The notes beneath the pieces were generated by a model. The model did not search any database. It saw nothing but the letters and a program-made list of their open reading frames with translations, and had not been told where the DNA came from. The translations under genes and the position numbers were made by a program. Below are positions 11,832-24,400 of a DNA stretch of 64,000 bases, one piece after another; within the stretch, counting starts at the first letter, position 1, and each line of letters starts with the position of its first letter. Origin of the DNA: Polydactylus sextarius (lineage: Eukaryota > Chordata > Actinopteri > Polynemidae); the NCBI GenBank assembly GCA_016801845.1, contig CM028924.1, positions 9,638,501 to 9,702,500 of the forward strand. The letters run 5' to 3'.

Positions 11832-12431
11832 CTAGAGTTCGACTGATATGGGTTTTTTTTACAGCCGATGGCAGATATGGTACAGATTTTTCTGGTTTTT
11901 TTTTTGGCTGATAATTGAACATTTTCTTCTATTTGCATGATAAAATGTCACACTACTAATAACAACACTGGATGCACAACATTTCTGAACTTGACATCAT
12001 CCATTTAACACTGAGTTGACTTTGTGCACTGCACTTATACCTTAGTCTTTAAATTTTCCAATTAAGAAATAAATTAATAAACCAATTATGAAATGATTAA
12101 AACAGGTAATGTAAGAAAAACAGCTGCCAAATAAACATTTACATTAAAGGTGAACTTTTCAATTTTATGAGAACGTAAGTGTACAATTAAATATAAAACA
12201 AAATAGCATAAACATGACTTTAAACTATATATAAAAACCTATTAAACAACAATGTAAATGGTCAATAATTGTAGTGCTGCACACATTAGCAACCACCACA
12301 TCAATAACACTGGGCTGCCTGTGGATGTGCCCGACTGTAAATCGGTGTAAAACCCTCGGATATCGGCCGATACCGATATATTAAAAAATGCTAAACACCG
12401 GCCCGATACATCAGCGGATATCCACCTCTAG
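11832..12431. mobile_element. Foldback DNA element with ATCGGCCGATA motif
   Basis: The left end, CTAGAGTTCGACTGATATGG, is answered by the right end, GCGGATATCCACCTCTAG, in inverted orientation (shared pattern TAGAG-nnnGA-nn-GATAT). Just inside the right end is ATCGGCCGATACCGATAT, a signature I associate with a widespread teleost non-autonomous DNA repeat. The interior is AT-rich with no open frame. No convincing target duplication was found, so superfamily stays open. Confidence 0.7.
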
Positions 12432-12759
12432 TCTGGACCTCAACCGTTGCACTCACAGGTTCAGTCTCATTCTGTCTTATTCTCTCTGCACATAATCCTG
12501 CGTGACTTTGCAGCTGCTGAGTCAATCGATAAGTGGCAGCAGGCTGCTGAGAGGCGTGAACCTGGGCCTCCGTTCAACAATCACCACCTGCTATCCAAAC
12601 CCCGCATTTAAATTCTGTTGAGTTGGACCAAAAAGACTGGAGTGAACGTCTACGTGTTGCGTTCAGTTAAATAAAAGATGCTGCTTGAAGAACATAGATA
12701 TTCATGAATTGATGAATAATCAACATTGCAGCATTTTTGAATCAGAATTTTAGGAAATT
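12432..12759. other. Non-coding, nothing recognised
   Basis: No gene, RNA or repeat recognised. Confidence 0.5.
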
Positions 12760-13050
12760 CACACCAGATGTTATCAGGGAATCTAAACCAACATTTCTGT
12801 CACGTGTCTAAACATCTGTTTTCAGAGGTCACATGACCTTGACCTTTAACCTCTTCAAATCCAAACAGCAACATTATTTAGTTCAAGTGAATTTACATCG
12901 TTTTTAGCCGATGTTAAGAGATTTCTATCCATGTTACACTGGACAGGTCGCGTTCAGGAGGCTGAAATATGTGACCTTGACCTTTGACCCTGGCCATGAT
13001 TGGCTATTAAGATTCAAATAAGCCCTGATTAGTACAACATGAAAACATAA
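12760..13050 (-). repeat. Degenerate DR-bearing repeat fragment
   Basis: Contains ACATGACCTTGACCTTTAACC, GTGACCTTGACCTTTGACCC and, at the end, ACATGAAAACATAATGCCTG. The last recalls the 'aaaacataatgcctcc' end of a common percomorph repeat. Similarity is weak and patchy. Confidence 0.35.
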
Positions 13051-13953
13051 TGCCTGTAGTAATGTCAGTTTCCTCTAGCAGTGTGACAAATCTGAGTAGG
13101 TCTGAGTAAAAGATGACAAACCTTACCACCATTAACTAGTCACTGGGTTTGTCATATTCAGTTGATATTTTGAAGCAGTAGCAAAAACGCACTGGAGGTT
13201 GAGATGAAGAGTTGGAAAAAGCAGGGAGAAAATGAAGAAGGAGAGGTATAACTGTGATGTGTACAGAGACTGAGACGCGCGATGGAGAAACCCAGATGGA
13301 AATGGACAGCGGTGTGTGTCGAGAGAGAGATGTGAAGTGAAGAAAGAGGGGGAAAAAAAAAGAGCAGAAAAGAAAAAAGGCCGCCTCACTGTAAACACTC
13401 CATCCCGTCTGTCTGTCTCTTAATGGCTCCGAAGGGTTTTTTTCTTCATGTCACGGCCAGCTGTGTTGGCGGCGCCATTACAGCGAAATGAGAAAAAAAA
13501 AAAAAAAAAGAGCGAGGAGAAAGAGGAAGAAACCAACAAGATCCTGGTGCAAAGTTATTTTGTTTTGTTTTACGTGATGGAGAATTTCATAAACAAGGTA
13601 CGTGGAGGCCGTTGGTGTTCGGCCCCGGCAGGAAATCAGAAACTGGTGTAAAACTGCAGCACATTGTGCTTCGCTGCAGGAGATCAGATCTCCAGCAGAG
13701 ATCACCGCAGGATGTGCAGGACTTCCCTTTATGAAATGTGAACATGGATCTGGTTAATGCAGGAGTCGAGTGTGAGATGAAGTGATGATAAACAGTAGGA
13801 GGGGATAGATATGGATCCACTGGTAGACATTTTGTTTCCATCGTGGAATTATTAAGTATTACATCGGAAAAAGATTTGATGCGAAGTTGATGCGCTTTAG
13901 AGAGACACTCTTTTCCAAGTTATGGTGGTTTAGGGATTTAACCTGTAGCTTGA
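13051..13953. other. Non-coding; purine-rich tract 13200-13540
   Basis: A long purine-rich (GA) stretch on the plus strand at about 13200-13385 and an A run at 13493-13509. Open frames here owe their length to the purine bias. Nothing else recognised. Confidence 0.5.
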
Positions 13954-13957
13954 TTAA

Positions 13958-14520
13958 AGGGGAACTTTGGCACATTTGAACCAATATTCTACTGTTATAA
14001 ATCTCCTAATAATGTCAGTTGCCAAAAAATTAAACTAATCGTTGCTACATTAGTGGAGATGTCGTGGTAGCAGCAAGCCTGGCCAGGCAGCTATTAAGCT
14101 AAGTGATCCAGGCAGATTTTAAGCATCAGAGTAAACATTGATGGGTTTTTGTGTCACTTAAGAGGCTGAACGTGTCTTTCTAAGCCCCATACAACACAAC
14201 AGGAGCCTTACCAATATAACACTATGTCTGTTTAACTCAGTAGTGGTAAAGAAACTGTTTAAACAGGCTGTTATATACCTTTATTGATTTAAAGTCCAAA
14301 ACTTCACAATAAAAGCTTCCTGCCAGTTTGCTGGTATGAAGCTTTTAATATGAAGTAGCAGCAGCAGGAAGGTGAATAAAAACCTTCCTGTTGTTTCTTT
14401 ACCACGACTGAGTTAAACAGACATAATGTTATGTTGGTAAGGTTTTCGACGTCAGAATATTGATATTACTGAAAGATTTATAACAGTAGAATATAGGTTG
14501 AAATTTCCTGGAGTTCACCT
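13958..14520. mobile_element. 563-bp TTAA-flanked foldback element
   Basis: The element starts AGGGGAACTTTGGC and ends GGAGTTCACCT. Both ends are flanked by TTAA (13954-13957 and 14521-14524), the expected target duplication for piggyBac- or Kolobok-type transposons. The outermost 47 bp on each side form an imperfect inverted repeat sharing ATATTCTACTGTTATAAATC. A second inner inverted pair, CTGTTTAACTCAGTAGTGG (14225) with its complement near 14408, extends the foldback. No transposase frame is present, so it is non-autonomous (MITE-like). A relic of the same family lies at 9629-9750. Confidence 0.88.
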
Positions 14521-14524
14521 TTAA

Positions 14525-16892
14525 CAAGGACACTTCAAGATATTCCTGTTCAGTTTTCACATTAACAGCTATTTTCAAAAACTAATACTACTGTCTAATA
14601 TGTAAGTTACATTCAGTTTTATTCAGGTTAATATACCAATTATAGAAGTATGATCCAGTGTGATATATCTATAAATAATTCTCCAGGGCACCTCTTTATT
14701 TCTAATTTGTGAAATGCAGTGAGAATCACAGGTTGGTGTTAATAGGATGAGGAAGGTGAAGAATCCATCTGGTTCAGGATTTGAATGTTTCAACATCTCC
14801 CGGCTTCTCATCTGTTCCCTCCAGGTCGGCGCTGATGTAAAGAAGGAAATGCATGAATTAAAGCTGAGCTGAGGTGACTTGCAGACGGACGGCTTATCTC
14901 TAGTTTGTGTGTCTCAAGGCTGTTTCGATGCACCTCCACCTTCTAAACACGACGCTGTTCATTCATCACCAGAAACTGGCCTCAACGCGCAGTTCTTTAT
15001 TGCCTGAAGCAGAGCAGGTGTTAACGCTTCTCTGAACTATTTACATCTGACGCTTTTATTCTGGAGAACGTAGAGAAACATAGGTTTTCATGCTGCAGTA
15101 AACAGCAGCAGTCTGCTCTGCTCTCACTACAGTTACATTTTGGTAAACCGTTTGGTTTTGGTTTATTGATTATTATTTTTTTGGTTTAACAGGCCGTGAG
15201 TGGACGTCTCCAGACGATGATTCAACAATCATTTGCGCATGAGACCAGTTAGATTTATATACAGAGGCAGACATAGTCTCCTGTCCGTTTTATGATAATT
15301 TAGTGCGTTTGTGCATGTTTTCTCAAGTTTTAAATACACAGTCAGAAATGATCAATACCACTGGAAGTTGTGTGGGCAGTGAAGCTAGTTGAGTTTGAAG
15401 AGGTTGTGTCAGAAATTAAACTTTTATATGAAATGTTGCCTCCGTCGTTGCCTTTCTGTACAGTGTCTGAGCTGCCCTCTAGTGGACGTATCACTTCATT
15501 TTTTTTCTTAATTTTCCAATAGATCTTCCCCAGATCTTCCAAGTAGTCAACGTAGAACATCTCCAGCTGTTGTGTCAGTGTCTTACAGAGGATCTCTGGG
15601 GGTTTAAAAGTGTTAGAAACGTCCTCAGATTAGACTTCTTACAAGTTGACAACAGTAAATGCTGGACGGCTCCGGGGTTTGTCGTTGGATTCAGCCTCAG
15701 CACGGACTCATGACTTCCCGTGAAACTGGCAGGGTAAAATGTCAAGACGTCAGTGGACGGAGCTGATAAAGGGTACGGCGGGTCCCTCCTCGCCGCACAG
15801 AGACGCCTGCTCCAGTTTGACATCAGTGGCCTTTAGTTGTTTGTGTTCTCCATCCAAAATGTGAACTTTGCTGTTGGACAATGTCCCTTTGTCATGCGGT
15901 TGTAGCTGGACCGTGTCCTGACACGGCGACAAAGCGTAGGCGCGTTTCAAGAGGCAAGTGACCAATCCCTCAGATTGTCGGAGTGAATACGCAACTTGCG
16001 AAAACACGTCCTTTCATGTCATCAAGGCGCTCCTCCCTCTCATCCTGTACCAACATCACTCCAGTTGGCGTTTGGCCTTTTTTTACTCTGATCTTTCTCC
16101 AAATCCTCTTTAGGCTACATGCTCCACGGCAGCCCACAACCTTTTCATGTTGAGGGAAAAAAAAAGAGTTTACAGGCCACTAAGCTATTTTGTTTATTTG
16201 ACACATTAATAAGATGTGCATTTAAAAAAAAAAAATTACACAAAGGGAAATGAAACAGCTCATTTAGCCTCTAGCTTTGTTGGTACCATCAATCATAGCA
16301 GTGTCTGTTGTATGAGTCTGTTGTATTGAGTCTAGATCTTGACTTATTTCCTGAACAAATACAACTAAATTTTCATCAGTGATGTCCTGCGCACACATCA
16401 CATTTCTAGGCCATGTTGACCTCTTTACTTATTCGGTGTCACCGGTCAGCAGGTGACACTGTTTGTTACCATGGAAATGTGGTGGTTTTTAGCACAGACT
16501 TGGCCCTGGGGGTAGGATTGTTACCTTGTCTTTTTATGCAAAAAAATATGATCTAAGAATACTACAAACCGGGCTAAAACCAGCCGTCGAGCACTTGAGA
16601 TTTGACCTGGACTTGGATGCAAAACTGTGAAGGATCACGATCAGAGAGAAAACTACAGTGATACTCAAGTACAACACGACTGCTTTTGGGTTTTTTTTTT
16701 TTTTCAAAGGAGGGACAGAAAAACATATTTAGTGTCGTGCATGGTCATGCTCAACTGAGTCAGTGAGTTGAATTACAGAGCAGTAACCTACTTGTATTGT
16801 ATTTGTAGAGCTGCTCGCTGTCTCTATTGTTTAATCAGTTTGACAGGAGAGTTCACAGAAATTGGTGTCACCAGGTTGTAAAAGGACCAGTG
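14525..16892. other. Non-coding, nothing firmly recognised
   Basis: A pyrimidine tract with CAG at about 14824 followed by a short open stretch (VGADVKKEMHELKLS then stop) looks like a terminal exon by chance alone; no support was found. A runs lie near 16157 and 16224. The rest is unremarkable. Confidence 0.45.
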
Positions 16893-16985
16893 GTTATGTA
16901 GATAGCAAAATCATTACAGGACAAATTTGGCCCAAATTTGGCAAAGTTTCAGAAGGATGTGCAGCCTCTACATGGCCCAAACCTC
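16893..16985 (+). repeat. Dispersed repeat fragment shared with 36128-36215
   Basis: TAGCAAAATCATTACAGGAC, AAATTTGGCCCAAATTTGGC, AAAGTTTCAGAAGGA and CTCTACATGGCCCAAA match 36128-36215 base for base apart from scattered substitutions, in the same orientation. Confidence 0.8.
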
Positions 16986-17859
16986 AGTCAATGGCGTCTT
17001 CTAGATCCTACACATTGCTCCTTTATTGATTTATTGATGTTTTTGATGATATTTTCATACTATTTTTGTATTTTGGCTCCTCTGTCAGCAGGAGATCTAA
17101 ACGTCACGTCTGCGGTTGCTTTAAACCTTTTTTTAAATTCTGTAGTTGTCACAGTTGAAGTGAAAGCAGCATGCTCGCTCTCCAGCGAACTCCATCTTTT
17201 CATCACGTATTCATCATTTATTTTTGTTATTGATGCTTTTCTTTTCTTGTTTATTTTTTAATTTTTCTTTTTCTGCACCATCCACTGTGTTTAATTTCAG
17301 CTTCCACTTGCACTGTTTCAGACGTGAAGAACAGAACAGAACATTACGATTTCCACTGAGGCTTGTTAGCCACGGAGGCGGCGTCTGTGTATTTTAAATA
17401 TGACAACGTGGGTCGATGTTTTCAGTAGCAGCCGTTTCCTAAAACAAATGATGTCACAACGCAGCAAGTACGTGGTGATACTGAGGACAAACAGTTTTCA
17501 TACTGACGCCTGAATTTAAAATGATGATGCCGTCAGTTACTGTGACTTATCTTCTTCCACTGGATGATGTTAGTTACTTTCATCCATTAAAAACTCTTTA
17601 TCTAAGTTATGTAGTTGCCTAAAGTATAAACCAGAAGTTCACTAAACACTCCTGATGAAAGAGCAGCTGTATTTCCAGCAGAGCAGCAGATTTCCTCTTT
17701 TGTTTCTCAGCGACGACAGATATCTTATTAAAGTAGAGTTATAACGCACGAGCACAAGCTGATAAACAGAATCATTTCACATCATTTCATTGCTGCTTTG
17801 TGCCGATAGAGTACAGGGAGGAGAACAGGCTAACGTAATGAGATCTTTGTGTCTGGGTT
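16986..17859. other. Non-coding, nothing recognised
   Basis: The 107-codon plus-strand frame spanning 16938-17261 begins inside the repeat fragment and has a composition-driven hydrophobic tail, so it is not called as a gene. Confidence 0.5.
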
Positions 17860-18210
17860 CATGTCGACTGTCGTGGCTCGAAGCTAACGGCTCGACTGTC
17901 GCGCTAACACTAACGACCTTCCGCCGCTCTCCCCCCGCTAATGGACACGCAATCTAATCATCTACAGATGAGTTTACGAACACAGCTGCAGTAACAGCCC
18001 CCGTGTTCAACACACACACACTCGGATACATTAACCTTCCACATGTGTCCGTGTGTTTGCTTTTAATTAATTGATTTGTCGTCAGGGGGGACGGCGTTAA
18101 CACTGTTACATCGCGGCCCCGCAGCTAACTGCATGTTCAACATCCGTAATCTAATTCAAACAGCAGACGGCGTAATAATAATAATAATAACAATAATAAA
18201 ATGTTATGTG
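17860..18210. promoter_or_regulatory. Possible regulatory block with ATA microsatellite
   Basis: Repeat-free and GC-richer, with homeodomain-like cores (CTAATGGACAC, TCTAATCATC, TTTTAATTAATTG, CGTAATCTAATTC). It ends in an (ATA)n run at 18174-18190. Conservation cannot be judged here. Confidence 0.2.
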
Positions 18211-18907
18211 ATATGTCGGGATTTAGGGTGATTTAGAGAGTGAGTAAGAATTTGAGTTGATGAAACAGAGGCGGGAGAAGCTGAACAGTTTGGATTATTG
18301 GCTGAATTTCTCAAACGTTAATACGAAGCGTAGATGTGAAGTAATCAGCAGATATTTTAAGCTCAGTGTCTGTTGTGTTTGATGTTTGATGTGTTTGAGT
18401 GAGTCAAGAAGTGACTCAAGAGTTCACGCACCGATTACCAACAATTGGACTAAAACGTACATGCAAATACAGAGATGCCCCAATCTGCTCTACGATAAAA
18501 TAAACGGTCTTCAGTTGAAGTTCAGTTTAGTTTAAAGTGTTTACCTGTAGTTTTTAAAAATAAGAGAGGTCTATATGAGTTTCTGTTGCATGTGAAAATG
18601 TACCACTACCTCCACTGTCTGTAACAGCCTCTGAAAGGAAATCAGCGGAGACATCAGCCCAATTAGGATGTGTAATGTCTCAGAAAGAAATAGGTGCGTT
18701 GTTTTACACCTATTTGTCATCTTTTCAGGCTTAACTGGCAACCTCATTATGAAACACAAGCTCTTGACACTGATTGGCTCCTTCATTGCCACTCAAATGA
18801 ATGTAACTGCTCTTAAATGTGGGTGGATGACCGTTGTTCAACAGATTTCTGATTCTCTGTCACCTTTAAAAACATTTCGTACATTTAATGCGGGAAAACA
18901 ACTAGTT
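18211..18907. other. Non-coding, nothing recognised
   Basis: Two short frames overlap on opposite strands near 18570-18925 without domain content. Confidence 0.5.
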
Positions 18908-19275
18908 GGTCGGCCGCTAGCTTGATGCTAACACATAATGGAAAACACCACAGACGTGCTAAAACAATTAGCGATCATGGTGATTTTAAGTGGCGATCGT
19001 TTACCTCAACATGCTTCACATAAAACAACACGTGACACCACGAATGATGCTAATATGATGCCAGATTCTCATTGGCAGCTGTTAGCCAATTGGGGTCGAG
19101 CTGATTGACACGTTGAATATTCATGAGAACAAGCTCAAATGGAGCTGTGTCTCCCTGCAGGTTTTGCTTGGTTTTATCACGCTTGAATGACTTGAAACAA
19201 GAGAACCAAGAGTCCATGGAGGAACGTCGGAAATTACCACAAAATTAATGAAATACGTGTGGGATTGCTCCTTTT
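18908..19275 (-). repeat. Dispersed foldback repeat, copy 2
   Basis: Inverted relative of 6119-6622. On the minus strand it reads from a CCCACACGTATTTCATTAAT end through GACGTTCCTCCATGGACTCT, GGCTAACAGCTGCCAATGAG and GTTTTCCATTATGTGTTAGC to AAGCTAGCGGCC. It lacks the central block containing GCGCAGCAAGTGGAAGAA of copy 1 and instead has its own inserted segment after the ATGGACTCT block. Confidence 0.75.
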
Positions 19276-20339
19276 TAAATGAGTCCTCCAACAAAGACTC
19301 TAGAGAGTGAGTAGACTGTACTGACTTTCAATGCACCTGTGTTTGTAACTCGTCAGTACTGTTGTAGTCAAATATTCCCAAATAACAGGCATGCTCCATC
19401 TGAAATATACCGGTATGAAGAGTGTGAATAAACAGAATGTCGTCATACACTATTTATTGCAAAATAACCTTTTGTGATATATTGATATCACAATACACTG
19501 TTTTGGTTGATGACAGGGCTTAGCTACAGTGTTGCAAGTTTATGTACCAGCAACAGTACGCTGCCTGTGGTTCATTTAATGACTCCTGGAGTCACTAACA
19601 GTGAGTGTTTGCAGTTATTCCTGCCTCGCCTCGACCCATCTTTCACCTGTCTCCAACAGCGTGCAACACAAGCTCAGAAATAAGAGTCCGTGAGCCGTAA
19701 CTCCCTGTGAGCACAAAAACAACAAAAATAAAACCGTCTGGCCAAAACGGAAAACTTCACCGTAACTTAATTACGTCGATGATATTCCACTTTATACATC
19801 AGATGTAATGAAAACACATCAGTCCTGAACAGCTTCGTCTGTGTCCACACTAGATGAGCTCTGACGTCTGGCAGATTGGAAGCAGAAATCTGAAATCTGT
19901 GACGCCTCAGCTCATATGCGACTTTGAGTTTTAATCCACAACAACCGCCTCATCTTGACATTCACAGATCGCTGCAGTGCAATTAATCTTAGGCAGGCTG
20001 GAGGCTTCACTGCCCTCCTGAGGACTGCTACTTCAGAGTGAAACCTCAGGACTTCCTGGCTTGAGAAAAAGGGAGGGAAAGTTATGTGGTTTTGACAGTT
20101 TTATTAATCGGGTGAGTGTCTTTGCTTTATAAAATAGTAATGAGACATGGTAAATAATTAAAAAAGGACACAGCACCCAGGACGCCTTTAATCCTGCTCT
20201 GTCACGCCCATAAACACTCATGGTCACATCTGATTTAGCTGCTCCTCTGTGGACTGCTGACAGAGTTTAGGGACGTTTAATCAATCTAAGAGTTGGGCAG
20301 AACTTGTGCCTCCAAATTAAACATTATTGAACGCAACTC
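19276..20339. other. Non-coding, nothing recognised
   Basis: No gene or confident repeat. 19430-19510 is AT-rich with ATATTGATATCACAATAC. Confidence 0.5.
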
Positions 20340-20600
20340 AACACATCCAGCTCCAGAAGACATCCTTCAAGTCAGATGGACCCCCGGCCCTGTGAAAAGA
20401 CGCTGACCTTTGACCTCCCCGAGGGGAGATAAAAAAGTCCACTTCATGTATCAGCGGCATCACAATAAATTGCTCCTCAGCTGCCCCCGGAGCTTTAACT
20501 GTGGCCACTCGCCGAGAAAATCCTCTGACATTTTGATGAAACGGGCAGTTAAATGATGGTGGATGCTGCTCACACACACACAGTGCAGCGGGAGTTTTTT
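20340..20600. promoter_or_regulatory. Possible regulatory block with DR1 site
   Basis: Repeat-free, moderately GC-rich block holding TGACCTTTGACCT at 20404-20416, a perfect DR1 for RXR-partner, HNF4 or COUP-TF type nuclear receptors. Other conserved-looking segments are GTATCAGCGGCATCACAATA and CTTTAACTGTGGCCACTCG. A 90-codon minus-strand frame covers it but has no recognised domain. Regulatory role is inference. Confidence 0.25.
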
Positions 20601-20796
20601 TTCTCCGCAAGAAAACTTCAACCAGCTTTGTTTAGGTTTCTGGGTTTCGGTTTCATTTGAAGGGATATAGTGATGAAACAGGACTGATGGACAGTTCTTG
20701 GTAGCTTTTTGGCTTTTTTGTTGACATTCACCTGGTATAGCTGATGTGGTAAAGGTCAGGTGTAGTCATAGTTTGGACTTGAGGTAGCAACTATTG

Positions 20797-21162
20797 GCTT
20801 TTTTCCATTAGCACCTTCTCGACTCTACTCGGTTAATAGTGTTTTCCACCTGGTACCTACTCAGCCGGGTACCAAGCAAGCTGAGTTGATACTAAAACGT
20901 GACGTGAACAGACTGCCGGCCACTGATTGGTCAGAGGTTGTGTCTGGAGGCAACGAAATAATCAACCTCCACTTTTAAACCAGCGATAGCCGTCATCATA
21001 GCCTACCTCGTTGTAAGCTAACCAAGCAACAAGTACAGCATGGCCTCCATGTCCTCCATTAATGTTTAGTTAATGGAGGACATGAACCAAACCGTGATGG
21101 AAAACAACGTGTCTGCTACCAACCTGAGTCGAGCCGAGTAGTAGGTGTAGTGGAAAAGAGAC
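20797..21162 (+). mobile_element. Foldback DNA element, GGTACC family, copy 1
   Basis: The left end (TTTTTTCCATTAGCACC followed by CTCGACTCTACTCGG) is the inverse of the right end (GAGTCGAGCCGAGTAGTAGG, then TGTAGTGGAAAAGAG). The interior carries GTTTTCCACCTGGTACC and GTGAACAGACTGCCGGCCAC. The same element, inverted, is at 56212-56568. It is a non-autonomous DNA transposon with no open frame. I associate the GGTACC/CTCGACTCG pattern with common teleost repeats but cannot fix the superfamily. Confidence 0.85.
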
Positions 21163-21270
21163 AGATCCTTTATCCTTTCAGCGAAGTGTAAAGGTGGAAA
21201 ATGAAAGTATGACCCATGATTCACTTGCTCTTCTTCCCCTAAACAATCATCATTGTTATTGTCCATTTGT

Positions 21271-21480
21271 CTTATTCTTGTGAACACAATATCTCACAAA
21301 TCTGTTTTGAGAGAACAGCTGAAAAATAAACTGCTTTAAATGTGACAAAACACATTTTTCTTTAACGTGGATATCTCAACACCATCTTCAGGGAATTTAT
21401 TTAAATTTTTGCTCTAATGTTCATTAGGATTTAAATATGATCTTATAAGATTTTTGGTGTTTAAAGATCATGGTGTATCT
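21271..21480 (+). repeat. Old dispersed repeat fragment
   Basis: CTTGTGAACACAATATCTCAC near 21276 and a second GGATATCTCAACACC with GGGAATTTATTTAAATTTTTG recall the 'gtgaacacgatatctca...gggaatttcttcaaatttgg' unit of the same percomorph repeat seen at 60240-60510. Weak match. Confidence 0.35.
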
Positions 21481-24400
21481 GAGGAATTCACATGTTTATT
21501 AAATAGCTACTGGACACGTTGGCAGAGGCACACAGTTGTAGATCTGGTTTGAATCATTATCTCCACAGCTCTATCTGCCTTTGATCACTTTTGTTCTTAC
21601 TCCTGTCGGGACTCACGCAGTCGAATAAATGTCAAGATGTGATGTCGTCGTATTTTCTTCCTGGATTTCTTCTTGAACATGTGTTCACTGTAAGTTAGCC
21701 CGTGAACAGCTCGTGGCTTCCTGCCAGTTGGTTGTGTGGGTGTTGAGACCTGATCCTTGTCGGGCAGAGAGCCAATCATATTTTTTACTTTCTTTTGTCC
21801 TTGGAATCGCTATAAAAGGCTGTTTTATATTTTCCCTTTGAGGAGACTTTTCCTTCTGACTTTTGCCGATAAGGTTTGTCCCCTGTAATATTGTACACAA
21901 TATATTCTAATCTATGACATGTTGCCATATTTTTTACCTTGTAGCGCTCCACAAATATATATATATATATACTACAATTTTATCACAGCTGCGGCTTGGA
22001 TTGTACATTTCAACTCCTGCACCCTGACTGAACCCTGTAGAAGTTTCACTTTCTATGCACTTTGTGATTGTTTTAATTAGTGCGTTTGTGCAGTGATTTT
22101 GTGTCACTGACTCATCCTGCTGCGATCAGTGTGGATGCAATTTGTTTCTCGAGGTCCCAAACTGCAAAACGAGATGTGGGTCTCAGCGGGACCCCTGCGA
22201 TAAATAAACCTTAACGAACTCCATTTGCGACGAAAAGGAGATTGCAATAAAACTATAATGGTTTGTTCTGCAATCACGCATCCGGCAAGGCCTCAACCCA
22301 ACGTGTTGTGACCATTTCCTGCACGATTACATGGTGTCTGAGTTTCTGGTAGTTCTCTCTCAGCAAGTGTTTAAAAGCTTCTTGCAGCAGAGAAAAAGAG
22401 GGAAACGCTGCTAAATATAGAGCTACAGTTATCCAGTGGTGGAGGAGCCTCATCATTTCCCCGGCTTCAAAACCACCAGGAGAGCAGCACACTGTATCCA
22501 GGAAGTCATTATACAGGACAGCAGTACTGTGTAAAAAGAACAGCCACTGCAGGACCTCGGAGATGCTTGCTCTGTGTGTGTGTGTGTGTGAGAGGGAGAC
22601 AAGCCCGTCTGGAAACCTGCCAGTCAATTCTGCTATTGAGTCGACTAACAATCGTCAAGCTAATTACCTTCCCGAACACAAAGAGCGATAACAGAGACGC
22701 GCTGACGTGCTGACGTGCTGCAGGACGCCGAAGCTCAGAGACGGAGTACGTGAAGCGCAGCGACAGAGAAACAAAGTAGAGAAAACAAGGCTGGAGATAC
22801 ACCAACAAATGGTTTGTAACTCGCAGAATTTAGTTGAATTTGTGTAAGAAAAATATCACAGGTTGTAACAGTGTTGTATCATCACAGTAATGATGGTAAA
22901 CGTCGGCAGCAGCACACGATTCAAAGGTGTCACATCAACCTACATCCAGACCAGACCAGAGTTCACGCTCTTTGATCCACATCACAATTAGACTGCGCAT
23001 TCAAACCTCCCCAAACGAACCAGGCCTTCCCAGAAAACGAAATCATTACAACTACTTCTATCCTTGAAGTAGTTAAACTCCTTCACTTTGGGCAGCGACT
23101 TACCCAAAGAGAGAGATTTAAGAGAATTATCCATCCACTTTCCAGCTGAGAATCATGGCCTAAATCTTTTCTTTGGACACCGAAGTTTCGACCATCTTAG
23201 TACTTCCTGTACGATGCACCGTACGTTGTCGTGGTTGTCGTCATGAGCACACTAATGCAGTCGAAATAAGCAAGCGCTAAGTACAGAAGTACACAAATTG
23301 AGACGCAGCGTGCAAGAAAGAACGAGTGTATTATCTGCAGCACAAACACTTCTTAGGGGGATTTTTGTGCCTAAACAGCAGCCTCGTTTGCATTCGCGCT
23401 CCATTCTTCCTTTAATTTTCTGAGCTGTCAACATCACAATGGGACGTGGTTTACTGAACAAGTAGGTGAGTTTGCTTTAAAACCTGAAGAAATGAAGGAA
23501 GCAGCGAGCGCAATTATTCAGACGAGACAGAGAGAGAAACAAAAAGTTGGAGTGACTGATAGTGGAGAGCGGTAAACACCACTTGTGTGTTCATCCACTG
23601 TATCTTGTGAGAAGGGTAAGCTGTTTGTCAGACAACACCGTTTACCTCCCTGACTGTCTAGAAATCCCCCCACCCCCCCGGCCTCGTTTCAGCGCAGGCT
23701 CCAGGATTTGATCTTCCTTAATGAAACCGCGGCACAGCGAGGTGGAAGATGAAATAAAACCCACGGGCACATCTATCACACGAGAACACACAAATATAAC
23801 CATGAATAATAATAATGAGGATAACAGCGAACTAGTGCGAGGTGTGAAAAAAAAACTCCTATAGTGGCACAACTGGGAGAAGTAGAATAGTGAGGGTGGA
23901 GAAAATATGGAGGAGAAAGGTGGAGGCTAATGGTTTCTACATCAGAGAGAGAGATGCTGGTGGTGGTTGGACCATCTGAGTCGTCAAGAGTAGTCAAGTA
24001 ACTCCAAGTATCACAGACAACAAATCAACAAAGTGAAGACTGGATCCGTTTTCGCCTTTTCTTCTCGTAGATAATCTGTCACACTCACGCTGCTTCGTCC
24101 TGCTCGTCTAAAGCGACGTACGTTTCCTCTGACAGCAGCAGCAGGTTTGGGTTCATCTGCAGCAGAGGAAGTGGTGGATTATGGTTTTGTTTTCACTTCG
24201 GCGGACTCGTTCTCCCGTTGTTCCGCTGCGGTTCCGAGTACGTTTGAACATCCTGTCAAAGTCGAGGTCTTTTTCCGTCTGCGCTCGAAGGTGTCGACAC
24301 TCTGCTGGTTTTCATATTGATGAATCCACTTCCCGTGAATCCAAAAACCACAGTGTCCTGCCAGAATCAGATAAGACTGAGCAGTGGCACAAGAGATCAG

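Noticed and set aside
14825..14872. Possible terminal exon VGADVKKEMHELKLS after CCCTCCAG
   Set aside because: Only 15 residues, no recognisable family and no upstream partner exon.
22274..22651. 125-codon minus-strand frame
   Set aside because: Crosses a TG microsatellite read as His-Thr repeats; no domain and no splice support.
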